Assembly: GCA_016222805.1 (NCBI GenBank)
Contig: JACRQG010000007.1
Location: forward strand, 124,001 to 188,000
Reading direction: 5' to 3'
DNA length: 64,000 nucleotides
Source: Verrucomicrobiota bacterium
GTDB taxonomy: Bacteria; Verrucomicrobiota; Verrucomicrobiia; Opitutales; Opitutaceae
The notes under the pieces were generated by a model that saw nothing but the letters and a program-made list of their open reading frames with translations, was not told the DNA's origin and made no database searches. How positions within the stretch are numbered: position 1 is the stretch's first letter; every line of letters starts with the position of its first letter. This document shows, piece by piece, positions 45,140 to 53,319 of this stretch. The position numbers and the translations under genes are program-made.

Positions 45140-48100
45140 GCGGATTCCGGCGCAACGATGGCTGGGCCCGGCGGGACGGGTTGCGTTGCGGGGGCGCGGG
45201 CGAGCTTCCTCTCCCAGTACCAGGTGAAGAAGACCGGCACCGAAAAAAGCGACACGACGTCGAAGAGCATCCCGCCGACGACGGGAAGGACCATGGGCTG
45301 CATGAGCTCGGACCCGCGCCCGGTCGACCACAGGACGGGAATGAGGGAGAGCATCGTGGTGGCGTTGGTCATGATGGCCGGCCGGCGGCGGCGAAGACCG
45401 GCGTAGAAGACGCGCCGGTGGACCTCGGCGACGTCGCGTGGCGGTGTCTTGAACTGCTCCTGGATATAGGTGCCGAGGAGGATGCCATCGTTGAACATCA
45501 CGCCGAGCAGGACAATGAAGCCGACGATCACGGCCGTGGTCATCTCCGCTCCCCACCACCAGACGAAGAAGAAGCCCCCGGCAGTGGTGACACTGGCGTT
45601 GCAGAGGATGATGATACTGGTGATCAGCCAGGAGCGCGTGCCGACGTAGATCAGGACCACCATCACCGCCATCGAGGCGGCGATGATCCAGCGCAGTGCC
45701 TCATCGGCCTTCAACTTCTGCTCGTAGCGGCCCACCCAGCGGTACGTGGCGCCGGGCGGCAGGGTGAGCCGGCCGTCGGCGAGCGCGGCGCGCAGCCGGG
45801 CCTCGGCGTCCTGCACCACCTCGACTTCCCCGCGACCGCGGGCATTCAGGAGCACGTACTGGGTGCGTTTGCCGCCTTCGGAGCGGATGGCCATCGGCCC
45901 AATCGTATAGGTCAGACCCGCTTCACTGGGACGCTGGTCGACGACCGAGAGCGAAAGCGTGGGGGTGAGGGCGAAGGTGAGGCCCGTGCGGCCGGGCGGT
46001 GACGGGCGAGCCGAAGGGGCAAAGGGCAGCGGATCACCGGCCGGGATGGTCAGTTCGGCGCGGGTCGGCGAGAGGATTGTCAGGTTGCGTTGGTGAGCCA
46101 GCGGCAGGGCAGCCAGCAAGGCGGCGGTATCCGAGGTCTCGAGGGTATACACCGTCGGCGTTGCGAGCAGGTTCCAGAGGGGAATGGCGCCCATGCCGGA
46201 TGTGACCGGCACCCGCAGTTGGATCCACTCATCGGCGTCGTCCCGACGTTCGCGGAGGTAGCGGATCCGCACGGGATACCGCAGCGCGCCCTCGACGGAG
46301 TAGGTCACTGCCATGCCGCCGAGAGCACTTTCGACGGCGCGCATCACCTGCTCGTTGGTGAGCCCGAACCGCGCGAGTTTCTCCGGTTCAAGCCGGATTT
46401 CGGCGTAGGGCTTTCCGCCTTCGCGCTGCATCTGCACGTCCGCAGCACCCGGCGTGGGCTGAATGATCTTCTCGGCCGCCTCGGCAAAGCGCTCCAGGGC
46501 GTCCGAGTCGTCGCCGAGCACCTGCAGGGCAATAAGGCTGCGGATGCCGGTGGAGAGCATCACGACGCGCGTCTCGATCGGTTGAAGCCAGCTCGGGGCC
46601 ACGCCGGGAATGTCGGTGATGGCCGCGAGGGCGCCGCGCACCTCGGCCAGCGTGCGTGGGCGGCGCTCGGTGGTGCCGTCGTCGCGGCTGAAGTCATGGG
46701 TCGGCCATGCGGCATACGGCTTCAGGAGGACGACGGTCTCGATCATGCCGATCGGAGCGGGGTCCAGGGCGGTTTCCGCCCGTCCCATCTTGCCCATCAC
46801 TCCGGCCACCTCGGGGATCGATTCAATCCGCCGGTTCTGTTCCAGCATGATCCGCTGCGTTTCGCCGAGGCCACCCGTCGCCGGGATCGAGGGCATGAAC
46901 AGCAGGCTGCCTTCGTCGAGCGGCGGCAGGAAACTCGACCCCACCCCGGGAAACCAGCGGGTCATCGCCTGATCGAGGCGAGTCGTCGCGAGATCTCCTC
47001 CGGCGGCGGCGATGACGTGCCGCAACGGTGCACTCAACGTCTGCCAGCCGAGGCCCAGCAGGTAACCGCCGCCGGCGAGAATGCTGATGGCGAGCGTAAA
47101 GGCGACCTTGTGGCGCTGGATGCGCTGGTAGGCCCACTCGTAGGCGACGTGGATCGCGTGGCTGGCCGGATTTTCCTCATAATTGACCAACTCCTCGCGC
47201 CCCAGCCGCCAGACGGTGAAGGCGACAAGTCCGCCGAAGATCGGCGCAAACAACCAGCCCGGTACGGTCACGGCCCAGCGCCCATAATCCATCGGGAGGC
47301 TCCAGCCATCGCGGAGGAACCAGCCGAACGCCAAGCCCCCCGCCAGGCCTGCGAGGCACACCAGAAGGCCGCGACGCAGGTGCCACGGCGGGAGCAACAG
47401 GCGGCAGAGCACCGGCACCAGGAAGACCCCGAAGAGCACCGCGCCGCTGATCGCCAGGGATTTGGTGAGCGCGAGAGGTTCGAAGAGACGGCCGGCCTGA
47501 TCCTGCAGGGCGAAAATGGGCAGGAAGCCGATGACCGTGGTGGCCGCCGAGGTCAGCAACGGCCGGGCGACTTCCTCCGCGGCGGTGACCACGGCGGCGG
47601 TGATTTCGGGATCGAACGGCGAGGTGGGCATCGGGCGTCCCTCGCGCCGGCACCTGGCCTGCAGATCCACCAGGTGCTGGGTGATGTTTTCGGTCATGAT
47701 GATGCCGAAATCGACCATCACGCCGACGGCGATCGCGATGCCCGCGAGGCTCATGATGTTCGCCCCGACACCGACTCCCCACATCACCAAGAACGTGAAG
47801 AGCATCCCGAGGGGCAGGCTGATGGCGACCGCCAGGCTGGCGCGGACGTGGAGGAGAAACGCCACGACCACGACGACCGTGGTGACCACGGCTTCGACCA
47901 GGGTCGAAGACAGCGTCGCGGTCGTCTCCTGGATCAGCTGGGAACGATCGTAGAAAGGCACCGCGGAAATCTGTTCGCGGGCGAGCGTGGGACCGAGGTC
48001 GGCGAGCCGCCGCTTAACGGCGTTGATGACGGTCTTGGGGTCCTCGCGGACGCGCATGCCGACGATGGCACCGACATGCTCCTGATGGCCGTCGGCGAGA

Positions 48101-49038
48101 AGCCCCTGGCGAAACTGTCCGCCGAGCCGAACCTGGGCGACGTCGCCCAGGCGGAGTCCGGCACCCTTGGCCCGACTGCCCCGGAGGATGATGTTCTCGA
48201 CATCGCTCACCGAGCGGAGGAAGCCCACGCCGCGGATCATTGTTTCCACGCCGCTCTGCTCGACGCTCATCGCCCCGACGTCGCGCCCGGCTTGCTGCAC
48301 CGCCATCATCAGCATGTCGAGCGTCAGCCCCTGCGCCTCCAGGCGGTTGGGATCGACATCGATTTGGTACTCGCGCACGACTCCGCCGGCCGGGGCCACT
48401 TCGGCCACTCCGGGAACGGCCCGCAGGGCTGGCACCACGACCTGATCCAAGAGGTAGCGTTTCGACTCCGGATCGCGCGGTCCCTGCAGGGTAAAGGCGT
48501 AAACCTGGCCCATGGCCGTGGCGTCGGGACCGAGCCGTGGGTTCACCCCGGCGGGCAGCAGACCCTGGACTTGGGACAGTCGTTCAAGGACGCGCGTGCG
48601 GCACTCGTACAGATCGCGCCGCTCGTCGAAGATGACGTAGAGGTAGCTGGCTCCATAGAGGGACATGCCCCGCACCGTTTGGACGCCGGGAAGTCCCTGC
48701 AGTTCGCGCGCGAGTCGGGAAGTCACCTGCTGGTCCATGTCCTGCGGGCTCTTGCCCGGCCACTCCGCCCAGACGATTACCTGGTTGTCGCTAAGATCGG
48801 GGATGGCATCGACCGGGACGTGCCGCCACGCCCAAAAGCCTGCGAGCGCCAGGGCAAACGCGGAGGCGAGGGTGAGAAACGGATTGCGGATGGCGAACGA
48901 GAGCACGTGAAAGACGAAGAACAGGTGGACGTGGGTCCAATCAGGCTCGCTGAGCCACGTTTGTGAGGGCGGTGCGACTTTGCCCGGTTGGTACCGCTCC
49001 ACGCGGGTCCATTTTCGGGGCGAGGGCGCCCCGCCCAC
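45136..49038 (-). CDS. oversized CusA/CzcA-type heavy-metal RND pump
   Basis: This protein has 1300 residues; CusA/CzcA are usually about 1020-1070. Landmarks: AEWPGKSPQDMDQQVTSRLA, LPAGVNPRLGPDATAMGQVY, the proton-relay helix AVGVMVDFGIIMTENITQHL (Asp near 443), and PPLDEGSLLFMPSIPATGGL. Two stretches look inserted. One is at about 550-645, with two extra hydrophobic segments (LLVCLAGLAGGLAFGWFL; TVPGWLFAPIFGGLVAFTVW). The other is a beta-rich stretch at about 963-1069, before the conserved GATYRWVGRYEQ. It exports Cu(I)/Ag(I) or a divalent metal from the periplasm or cytoplasm. The first 38 residues before the membrane helix are atypical, so the start may lie downstream. Confidence 0.92.
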   Translation of the reverse strand: MGGAPSPRKWTRVERYQPGKVAPPSQTWLSEPDWTHVHLFFVFHVLSFAIRNPFLTLASAFALALAGFWAWRHVPVDAIPDLSDNQVIVWAEWPGKSPQDMDQQVTSRLARELQGLPGVQTVRGMSLYGASYLYVIFDERRDLYECRTRVLERLSQVQGLLPAGVNPRLGPDATAMGQVYAFTLQGPRDPESKRYLLDQVVVPALRAVPGVAEVAPAGGVVREYQIDVDPNRLEAQGLTLDMLMMAVQQAGRDVGAMSVEQSGVETMIRGVGFLRSVSDVENIILRGSRAKGAGLRLGDVAQVRLGGQFRQGLLADGHQEHVGAIVGMRVREDPKTVINAVKRRLADLGPTLAREQISAVPFYDRSQLIQETTATLSSTLVEAVVTTVVVVVAFLLHVRASLAVAISLPLGMLFTFLVMWGVGVGANIMSLAGIAIAVGVMVDFGIIMTENITQHLVDLQARCRREGRPMPTSPFDPEITAAVVTAAEEVARPLLTSAATTVIGFLPIFALQDQAGRLFEPLALTKSLAISGAVLFGVFLVPVLCRLLLPPWHLRRGLLVCLAGLAGGLAFGWFLRDGWSLPMDYGRWAVTVPGWLFAPIFGGLVAFTVWRLGREELVNYEENPASHAIHVAYEWAYQRIQRHKVAFTLAISILAGGGYLLGLGWQTLSAPLRHVIAAAGGDLATTRLDQAMTRWFPGVGSSFLPPLDEGSLLFMPSIPATGGLGETQRIMLEQNRRIESIPEVAGVMGKMGRAETALDPAPIGMIETVVLLKPYAAWPTHDFSRDDGTTERRPRTLAEVRGALAAITDIPGVAPSWLQPIETRVVMLSTGIRSLIALQVLGDDSDALERFAEAAEKIIQPTPGAADVQMQREGGKPYAEIRLEPEKLARFGLTNEQVMRAVESALGGMAVTYSVEGALRYPVRIRYLRERRDDADEWIQLRVPVTSGMGAIPLWNLLATPTVYTLETSDTAALLAALPLAHQRNLTILSPTRAELTIPAGDPLPFAPSARPSPPGRTGLTFALTPTLSLSVVDQRPSEAGLTYTIGPMAIRSEGGKRTQYVLLNARGRGEVEVVQDAEARLRAALADGRLTLPPGATYRWVGRYEQKLKADEALRWIIAASMAVMVVLIYVGTRSWLITSIIILCNASVTTAGGFFFVWWWGAEMTTAVIVGFIVLLGVMFNDGILLGTYIQEQFKTPPRDVAEVHRRVFYAGLRRRRPAIMTNATTMLSLIPVLWSTGRGSELMQPMVLPVVGGMLFDVVSLFSVPVFFTWYWERKLARAPATQPVPPGPAIVAPESA

Positions 49039-49079
49039 AGGGAGTGCCTGGGTCTGGTTTGGGAGACGGCATGGTGGGA

Positions 49080-50405
49080 CTAGTGGGAGTGGCCGGACGC
49101 CGGGGCGGCGGCGCCGCGGGTGAAGAGGAGGCTCGCCGTGCCGGCGAGCTGGGCCTGGGCGTCAATCAGGAACGCGCCCTGGGCGGCCACTTCGTCTCCG
49201 GGGCGCAGGCCGGCGCGGACGACCAGCAGGTCTTGTCCCGCTTCGCTCTCCAGGCGCGGCCCAAGGGCGAGTGGGACGAGTTCGAAGCGCAGCCTTCCGT
49301 CGGTCAGACGTTCGGCGACGCGCCAGGCCACGTGGCGAACCCCGGTGGACAACACCGCGGCCTTCGGGACGAGCGTGAAGGTGCCTGCGGCTCCGGCGAG
49401 CGAAGGATCAACCGGGTTGCCGTCGGCACCGAGGGCAGCGGCGAGGCGGGCCTGGACGAGACTGCCGGCCAGCAGGCGGCGGGCAGGATCCTGGAGATGC
49501 AGATGGACCTCACGGGATCGGAGCTCGGCGTTCAATTCCGGTGAGATCCAGGAGATGGAGGCGGTCACTTCCGGCAGCTCCCCGCGGTCGTCGGAGGCCA
49601 GGTGGGCGGGTTGCCCCACTCGCAGCCAGTGCGCGCGCGCCTCCGGCACTTGCAGGGTGATCATGAACGACCGTGGCTCGACCAGCCGAAGGAGGACCGT
49701 ATCGGCCATGACCTCCTGTCCAACTTGGGGCAAACGGGTGGCATCCATGGTGCCGCCCTCGGGACCTGGCACCACGAGTCCGGAAAAGGGCGTGGTGAGG
49801 GTGAGGGTGTCGACCGGTGCCTTGCCTTCCACAATCGCGGCCGCGACGGCCGCGAGGTTCCAGCGCATGAACCGTTCGACCAGGGCGTGGATCGTGTGGG
49901 CATCGCCCAGTTTCACGGCGGCGGCCAGTTCGCCCTGGGCGGCAAAGGCCTCCGGGCTGTAGAGATCGACCACGGGGGCGCCCGCGCTGACCTCGGTGCC
50001 GAAATGGAGGGCGGCCGGGTGGCGGCGCACGATGCGCCCGGGAACACGGGGGACGACAACCTGCAGGGTCCGGTCGTCATAGCGCACCGTGCCGTAGGCC
50101 CGGAGGGTGGCCACGGCGGGACCGGAGCTCACTCGCACCAACTCCACGCCCATGCGGCGCTGCTGCTCCCGCGTCAGCTCACCCGCGGTGACCTTGGTCA
50201 TCTTCATTCCGCAGACGGGGCAATCGCCGGGTTTGTTGCCGATGAAGTCCATCATCGGGCACGCGTAACGCGCTCCCGTGACCGCAGCATCCTCGGATGC
50301 GTGGTCGGCATGCGGCGCAAAGAGCGTTTGCTCCGGCAGGGTCAGAATGAGCACGGCTCCCGCGGTGAGACCGACCGTGGCGGTCATCCAGTTGGTCCAG
50401 CGCAT
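49080..50405 (-). CDS. CusB-type adaptor with heavy-metal-binding domain
   Basis: This 441-residue membrane fusion protein has an N-terminal anchor (MTATVGLTAGAVLILTL). A heavy-metal-binding domain follows (YACPMMDFIGNKPGDCPVCGMKM, residues ~48-70). The lipoyl and barrel parts come next (VPRVPGRIVRRHPAALHFGT; LTTPFSGLVVPGPEGG; GLRPGDEVAAQGAFLIDAQA). It ends in GHSH. The Met/Cys/His ligands fit copper or silver. It lies between the TolC-like channel and pump genes, completing a CusCBA-type system. Confidence 0.92.
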   Translation of the reverse strand: MRWTNWMTATVGLTAGAVLILTLPEQTLFAPHADHASEDAAVTGARYACPMMDFIGNKPGDCPVCGMKMTKVTAGELTREQQRRMGVELVRVSSGPAVATLRAYGTVRYDDRTLQVVVPRVPGRIVRRHPAALHFGTEVSAGAPVVDLYSPEAFAAQGELAAAVKLGDAHTIHALVERFMRWNLAAVAAAIVEGKAPVDTLTLTTPFSGLVVPGPEGGTMDATRLPQVGQEVMADTVLLRLVEPRSFMITLQVPEARAHWLRVGQPAHLASDDRGELPEVTASISWISPELNAELRSREVHLHLQDPARRLLAGSLVQARLAAALGADGNPVDPSLAGAAGTFTLVPKAAVLSTGVRHVAWRVAERLTDGRLRFELVPLALGPRLESEAGQDLLVVRAGLRPGDEVAAQGAFLIDAQAQLAGTASLLFTRGAAAPASGHSH

Positions 50406-50414
50406 GGCGGGTAT

Positions 50415-50792
50415 TCAGCGGCTGAGGACTTCGTTCCGCAGGTAAAGCGGACCGTATTTTTCAGGCTCCGCCTTGAACTTCGGCGGGCACATCTTGCAGC
50501 CAAATCCGATGGTCTTGCCCTGGTAGGTCGCCGTGGGGAGCTTCGGATCGACCGGCATTCCGCAGATGGCACAGACGGTGTTGACAGGTGTGGCCGAGGT
50601 AGGGGAGGTGGAGGGGACAGCCGAACTGGCGTGCCCCGCGTGGTCGGGAGCGGTCGCCGCCTGGGTCCGGGACTCGGGCGCGGGAACGTCCGCGGCTTTC
50701 CCGTGCGGTTGGTGCCGGGCGGTCCGGGCGCCGAGGGCAAGCAAGGCGCCCACGAGAAAGGTACCGAGGAAGAGGAAGACGTGTCGGGTCAT
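50415..50792 (-). CDS. small anchored metal-binding (YHS-like) protein
   Basis: This 125-residue protein has a signal/anchor (VFLFLGTFLVGALLALGA). A His/Pro/Ser-rich linker (DHAGHASSA) leads to a C-terminal YHS/TRASH-like domain with CAICGMPVDPKLPTATYQGK and FGCKMCPPKFKAEPEKY. The CxxCGM and CxxC pairs suggest binding of Cu or another soft metal in the periplasm, perhaps handing it to the adjacent adaptor. It is 9 nt ahead of the cusB-like start on the minus strand. Confidence 0.78.
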   Translation of the reverse strand: MTRHVFLFLGTFLVGALLALGARTARHQPHGKAADVPAPESRTQAATAPDHAGHASSAVPSTSPTSATPVNTVCAICGMPVDPKLPTATYQGKTIGFGCKMCPPKFKAEPEKYGPLYLRNEVLSR

Positions 50793-50813
50793 GGCGGGAG
50801 GAGGCCGGGAGGT

Positions 50814-52055
50814 TTAGTGCGCCAGGCGGAGTATCCGGACGGCGGGGACATGTCTCCAGAGTTCCGCGCGTGCCACTCGCACGGCGATCTCGGCCTCGAT
50901 GATTTGCATCTGGAGTTCGGTGGACTTGTCGAGGATGTCGATGGCGTGCAGCACGGCGGAGTCCCCGCCCATTCCGGCGGCGGCGCCGGCGCTGATGGCG
51001 CGGTTGAGCGAGTCATGCTCGGCGTCGAGGCGGGCCTGGGTGTCGGCGGCGAGCCGGCGCGCCGTGGCCGCCACGCGTTCCGCGCGTTCCACCCGGCTGA
51101 TCACGCCGGTCGTTCGGTGCCGGGCGGCGTCGGCGTCGGATTGGGCGGCAGTCCGGGCCAGCTCGGCGGCCCGGCTTTCGGCCCGGGCATACCGGCGGGT
51201 GCGCCAGGGGATTTCAGACGAGACGGCCAGGCCGACGGTGTCCTGGTTGCCCATGCTGCTGCGTTCCCGTTCAAAGCGCAGCCCGACCGCAGTCATCGGG
51301 TTGGCGCTGGCGCGGGCCATCCGCCCCATGGCGTTGGCTTCGGCGACCCGGGCCGAGGCGAGGGCGACGGAGGAGGTTTCCGCCGGCCTGATATCGATGA
51401 CTGCGGGGGCGGAAAAGGCCGGGAGGCCGTTCGCCGGATCCAAGCCGATGCGGCTGCGGGCCTCGGCCCGCGCGTTTTCCGCCGTGCGTCGGACCTCCGC
51501 CACGGCAAGTTGCAGGGAAGCCAGGCGTGACTGCACGGTCAGACGGTCGGCCACGCGGGCCGGAAGCCCGGAAGCCAGGCGGGTGTCCAGGCTTTGCAGA
51601 GCGGCGGCGAGCCGGCCGATCTGCTGTTCGAGGAGGCGGGCCTTTTCATCTGCGCCGTCGGCCTCGGCGAGCGCCATGGCGACGTCAGCGGCGAGGTCGG
51701 CCACGGTCATGGCAAAGTCGGCCTCGGCCATGGTCACACCGGCGGCGGCGCGCTCCCGATCTGCGGCGCGTTCGCCGCGGCGCGGGAGCGGCTGCCGGAG
51801 GGAGACTTCCCACATGTCGCGATTCTCCCCCATTGCGTCGGCGTTGATGCGCGAACCCATCGCTTCCACCTCGGGATCCGCCAGCCGGCCGGAGGCCTCG
51901 ACCCGGACGCGGGCGGAGTCGATGCGACGCCGGGCCGCTTCCGCCGCGGGCGCCCGCGCCACCTCTGTGAGCAGGGGGACGGCGGGCTCCGGCTGCGCGG
52001 GCGCGAGACCGCCGCAGGCGGCGAACAGGGCCCAGGTGATGGCGGGGCGGAACAT
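50814..52055 (-). CDS. TolC-family channel of the metal efflux system (CusC-like)
   Basis: This 413-residue protein has a signal peptide (ITWALFAACGGLAPAQP). Long alpha-helical hairpins are rich in Ala/Arg/Glu, with the OEP pattern in two halves (LADPEVEAMGSRINADAMGE; ASANPMTAVGLRFERERSSM). No lipobox cysteine is placed as in CusC, so it may not be lipidated. As second gene of the operon it provides the outer-membrane duct for the pump. Confidence 0.88.
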   Translation of the reverse strand: MFRPAITWALFAACGGLAPAQPEPAVPLLTEVARAPAAEAARRRIDSARVRVEASGRLADPEVEAMGSRINADAMGENRDMWEVSLRQPLPRRGERAADRERAAAGVTMAEADFAMTVADLAADVAMALAEADGADEKARLLEQQIGRLAAALQSLDTRLASGLPARVADRLTVQSRLASLQLAVAEVRRTAENARAEARSRIGLDPANGLPAFSAPAVIDIRPAETSSVALASARVAEANAMGRMARASANPMTAVGLRFERERSSMGNQDTVGLAVSSEIPWRTRRYARAESRAAELARTAAQSDADAARHRTTGVISRVERAERVAATARRLAADTQARLDAEHDSLNRAISAGAAAGMGGDSAVLHAIDILDKSTELQMQIIEAEIAVRVARAELWRHVPAVRILRLAH

Positions 52056-52067
52056 GAGACGGCGGAC

Positions 52068-52427
52068 TTACTTGGCCGGGGCGGACTTGGCCTTGGCGGC
52101 GTCGATCTTCTTGAGGAACTTCGCGGGTTCGGCCTTGAAGTCGTCGATGCAGCCTTCGCAGCAGACGAAGATCACGCGGTCGGGCTGCCCGGCTGCCCGG
52201 TAAACATAGCCGGCGGCCTCTCCCATGCTGCCGAGCGGTTCATCCGAGACCAGGCAGGTCTTGAGCGGATAGCTGGCCCGCGCCTTGGCGATAATCTCGG
52301 CGTCGGCGGGGGTGGTGGCCTTCTTTTCGGCGGCGCCGTGGCCGGCGTGTTTGTCCGCCGCGAGGCCGGAGGCGGCCGGGAAGGTCAGGGCGAGAACAGT
52401 GAGGGAGAGGAGGAGGTTGGATTTCAT
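52068..52427 (-). CDS. small periplasmic Cys-rich metal-binding protein
   Basis: This 119-residue protein has a signal peptide (LLLSLTVLALTFPAASGLA). A His-containing segment (DKHAGHGAAEK) follows. A YHS/TRASH-like unit comes last (YPLKTCLVSDEPLGSMGEAA; FVCCEGCIDDFKAEPAKFL). The C...CCxxC set and histidines suggest metal capture. It is the first gene of the efflux operon, directly downstream of the symmetric promoter region, so it is likely the most strongly expressed component. Confidence 0.8.
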   Translation of the reverse strand: MKSNLLLSLTVLALTFPAASGLAADKHAGHGAAEKKATTPADAEIIAKARASYPLKTCLVSDEPLGSMGEAAGYVYRAAGQPDRVIFVCCEGCIDDFKAEPAKFLKKIDAAKAKSAPAK

Positions 52428-52445
52428 GAGGAGAGTTCGGGGGCA

Positions 52446-52509
52446 ATAACCCCGGGCGAAGAAAATCCCTCGGAAAATTTTCTGCGGGATTTTCGCGCGA
52501 GTGGGTTAT
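52446..52509. promoter_or_regulatory. symmetric divergent ECF-type promoter region
   Basis: This is a 64-nt interrupted palindrome: ATAACCC-N8-GAAAATCCC-N3-GAAAATTTTC-N3-GGGATTTTC-N8-GGGTTAT, with all spacers equal on both sides. It lies between the efflux operon (minus) and the CnrYXH-like cassette (plus). Each direction therefore shows GGGATTTTC followed by GGGTTAT, which could be -35 and near -10 elements of back-to-back promoters read by the same ECF factor. TATAGTC follows on the plus strand. Confidence 0.6.
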
Positions 52510-52529
52510 AGTCAGCAGTCCCTCCTTTC

Positions 52530-52835
52530 ATGGATTCACCTCGCTCTCCCGATTCCCTGTCGCGTCTGCTGGCTTCCTGGCGTGTCAACGCGCCGCGCGA
52601 CCCGCTCTTTCGGACGGCGGTGAGGGAGCGACTGCTCGCGAGGGCGGCCAACCCGTCGTGGATCGGCTATGCGCGGCGTCATGCCGCGGGGGTCGGAACC
52701 GCATTGGTGCTGGCCGTCGTGGCCGGCGCGATGACCGGTCATGAGCGGGCCCGGGCCCGGGTTGCGGCAGACAGCGCCCGGCTGGCGGCGGCCTATGTGG
52801 AAGGCCTGGATGCCCGGGCGATGTCGGGACGTTGA
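52530..52835 (+). CDS. small single-pass protein, probable anti-sigma (CnrY-like)
   Basis: This 101-residue protein has a cytoplasmic N-terminal half (SLSRLLASWRVNAPRDPLFR). One membrane helix follows (AAGVGTALVLAVVAGAMTG, about 52-70), then a short periplasmic tail. Size, topology and position (first of three, before a metal sensor and an ECF sigma gene) match CnrY/NccY anti-sigma proteins. Sequence similarity cannot be judged by eye. It would hold the sigma factor at the membrane. Confidence 0.7.
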   Translation: MDSPRSPDSLSRLLASWRVNAPRDPLFRTAVRERLLARAANPSWIGYARRHAAGVGTALVLAVVAGAMTGHERARARVAADSARLAAAYVEGLDARAMSGR

Positions 52836-52890
52836 GCCGACCGCAAGCCCGACATCGCGACCACGGGTGACCGAGCGAAGTGCCTTGGCG

Positions 52891-53319
52891 ATGAAGAACC
52901 TGCTGATCACGCTCGCGGTGGTGGTGGCGGCCTGTGGGGCCGCCTTCGGCGTTTCCTACCTGGCGGGAGGAAATGCCGAGATGCGGGCGGCCGCCCGGGA
53001 CGGGGATGCCCTAGCCTGGCTGCGGGTCGAGTTCCAGCTCAGCGAGGCCCAGTTCTCCGCGGTGCGGAAGCTGCACGAGGACTTCAGTGTCGAATGCAGC
53101 CGACACTGCGCGGCCATCATGGAGGCCCGGGAGCGGAAGGCGCCGGCGGCCGAGATTGCGACCCTGGAGAAGTACTGCGTCGACCAGATGACGGCTCACT
53201 TCCGGCGCGTGGCGGCCCAGATGGCGCCGGCGCAGGGCGAACGTTACCTGGCGATGATCCTGCCTCGGATTGCAGGTTACGCGCACGAAGGTGCGCCCAA
53301 CGTGCGGGTGGGACCGTGA
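52891..53319 (+). CDS. periplasmic metal sensor (CnrX/Metal_resist-like)
   Basis: This protein has 142 residues from the ATG at 52891; the ORF track begins upstream. The N-terminal anchor (NLLITLAVVVAACGAAFGV) precedes a four-helix-type domain. Candidate ligands are H62 (KLHEDF), C69, H72 and C73 (ECSRHC), C96, M100 and H103 (YCVDQMTAHF). CnrX binds Ni/Co through a His/Glu/Met set in equivalent helices. Here Cys and Met replace His, suggesting copper or another soft metal. Its last codon overlaps the GTG start of the sigma gene. Confidence 0.78.
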   Translation: MKNLLITLAVVVAACGAAFGVSYLAGGNAEMRAAARDGDALAWLRVEFQLSEAQFSAVRKLHEDFSVECSRHCAAIMEARERKAPAAEIATLEKYCVDQMTAHFRRVAAQMAPAQGERYLAMILPRIAGYAHEGAPNVRVGP

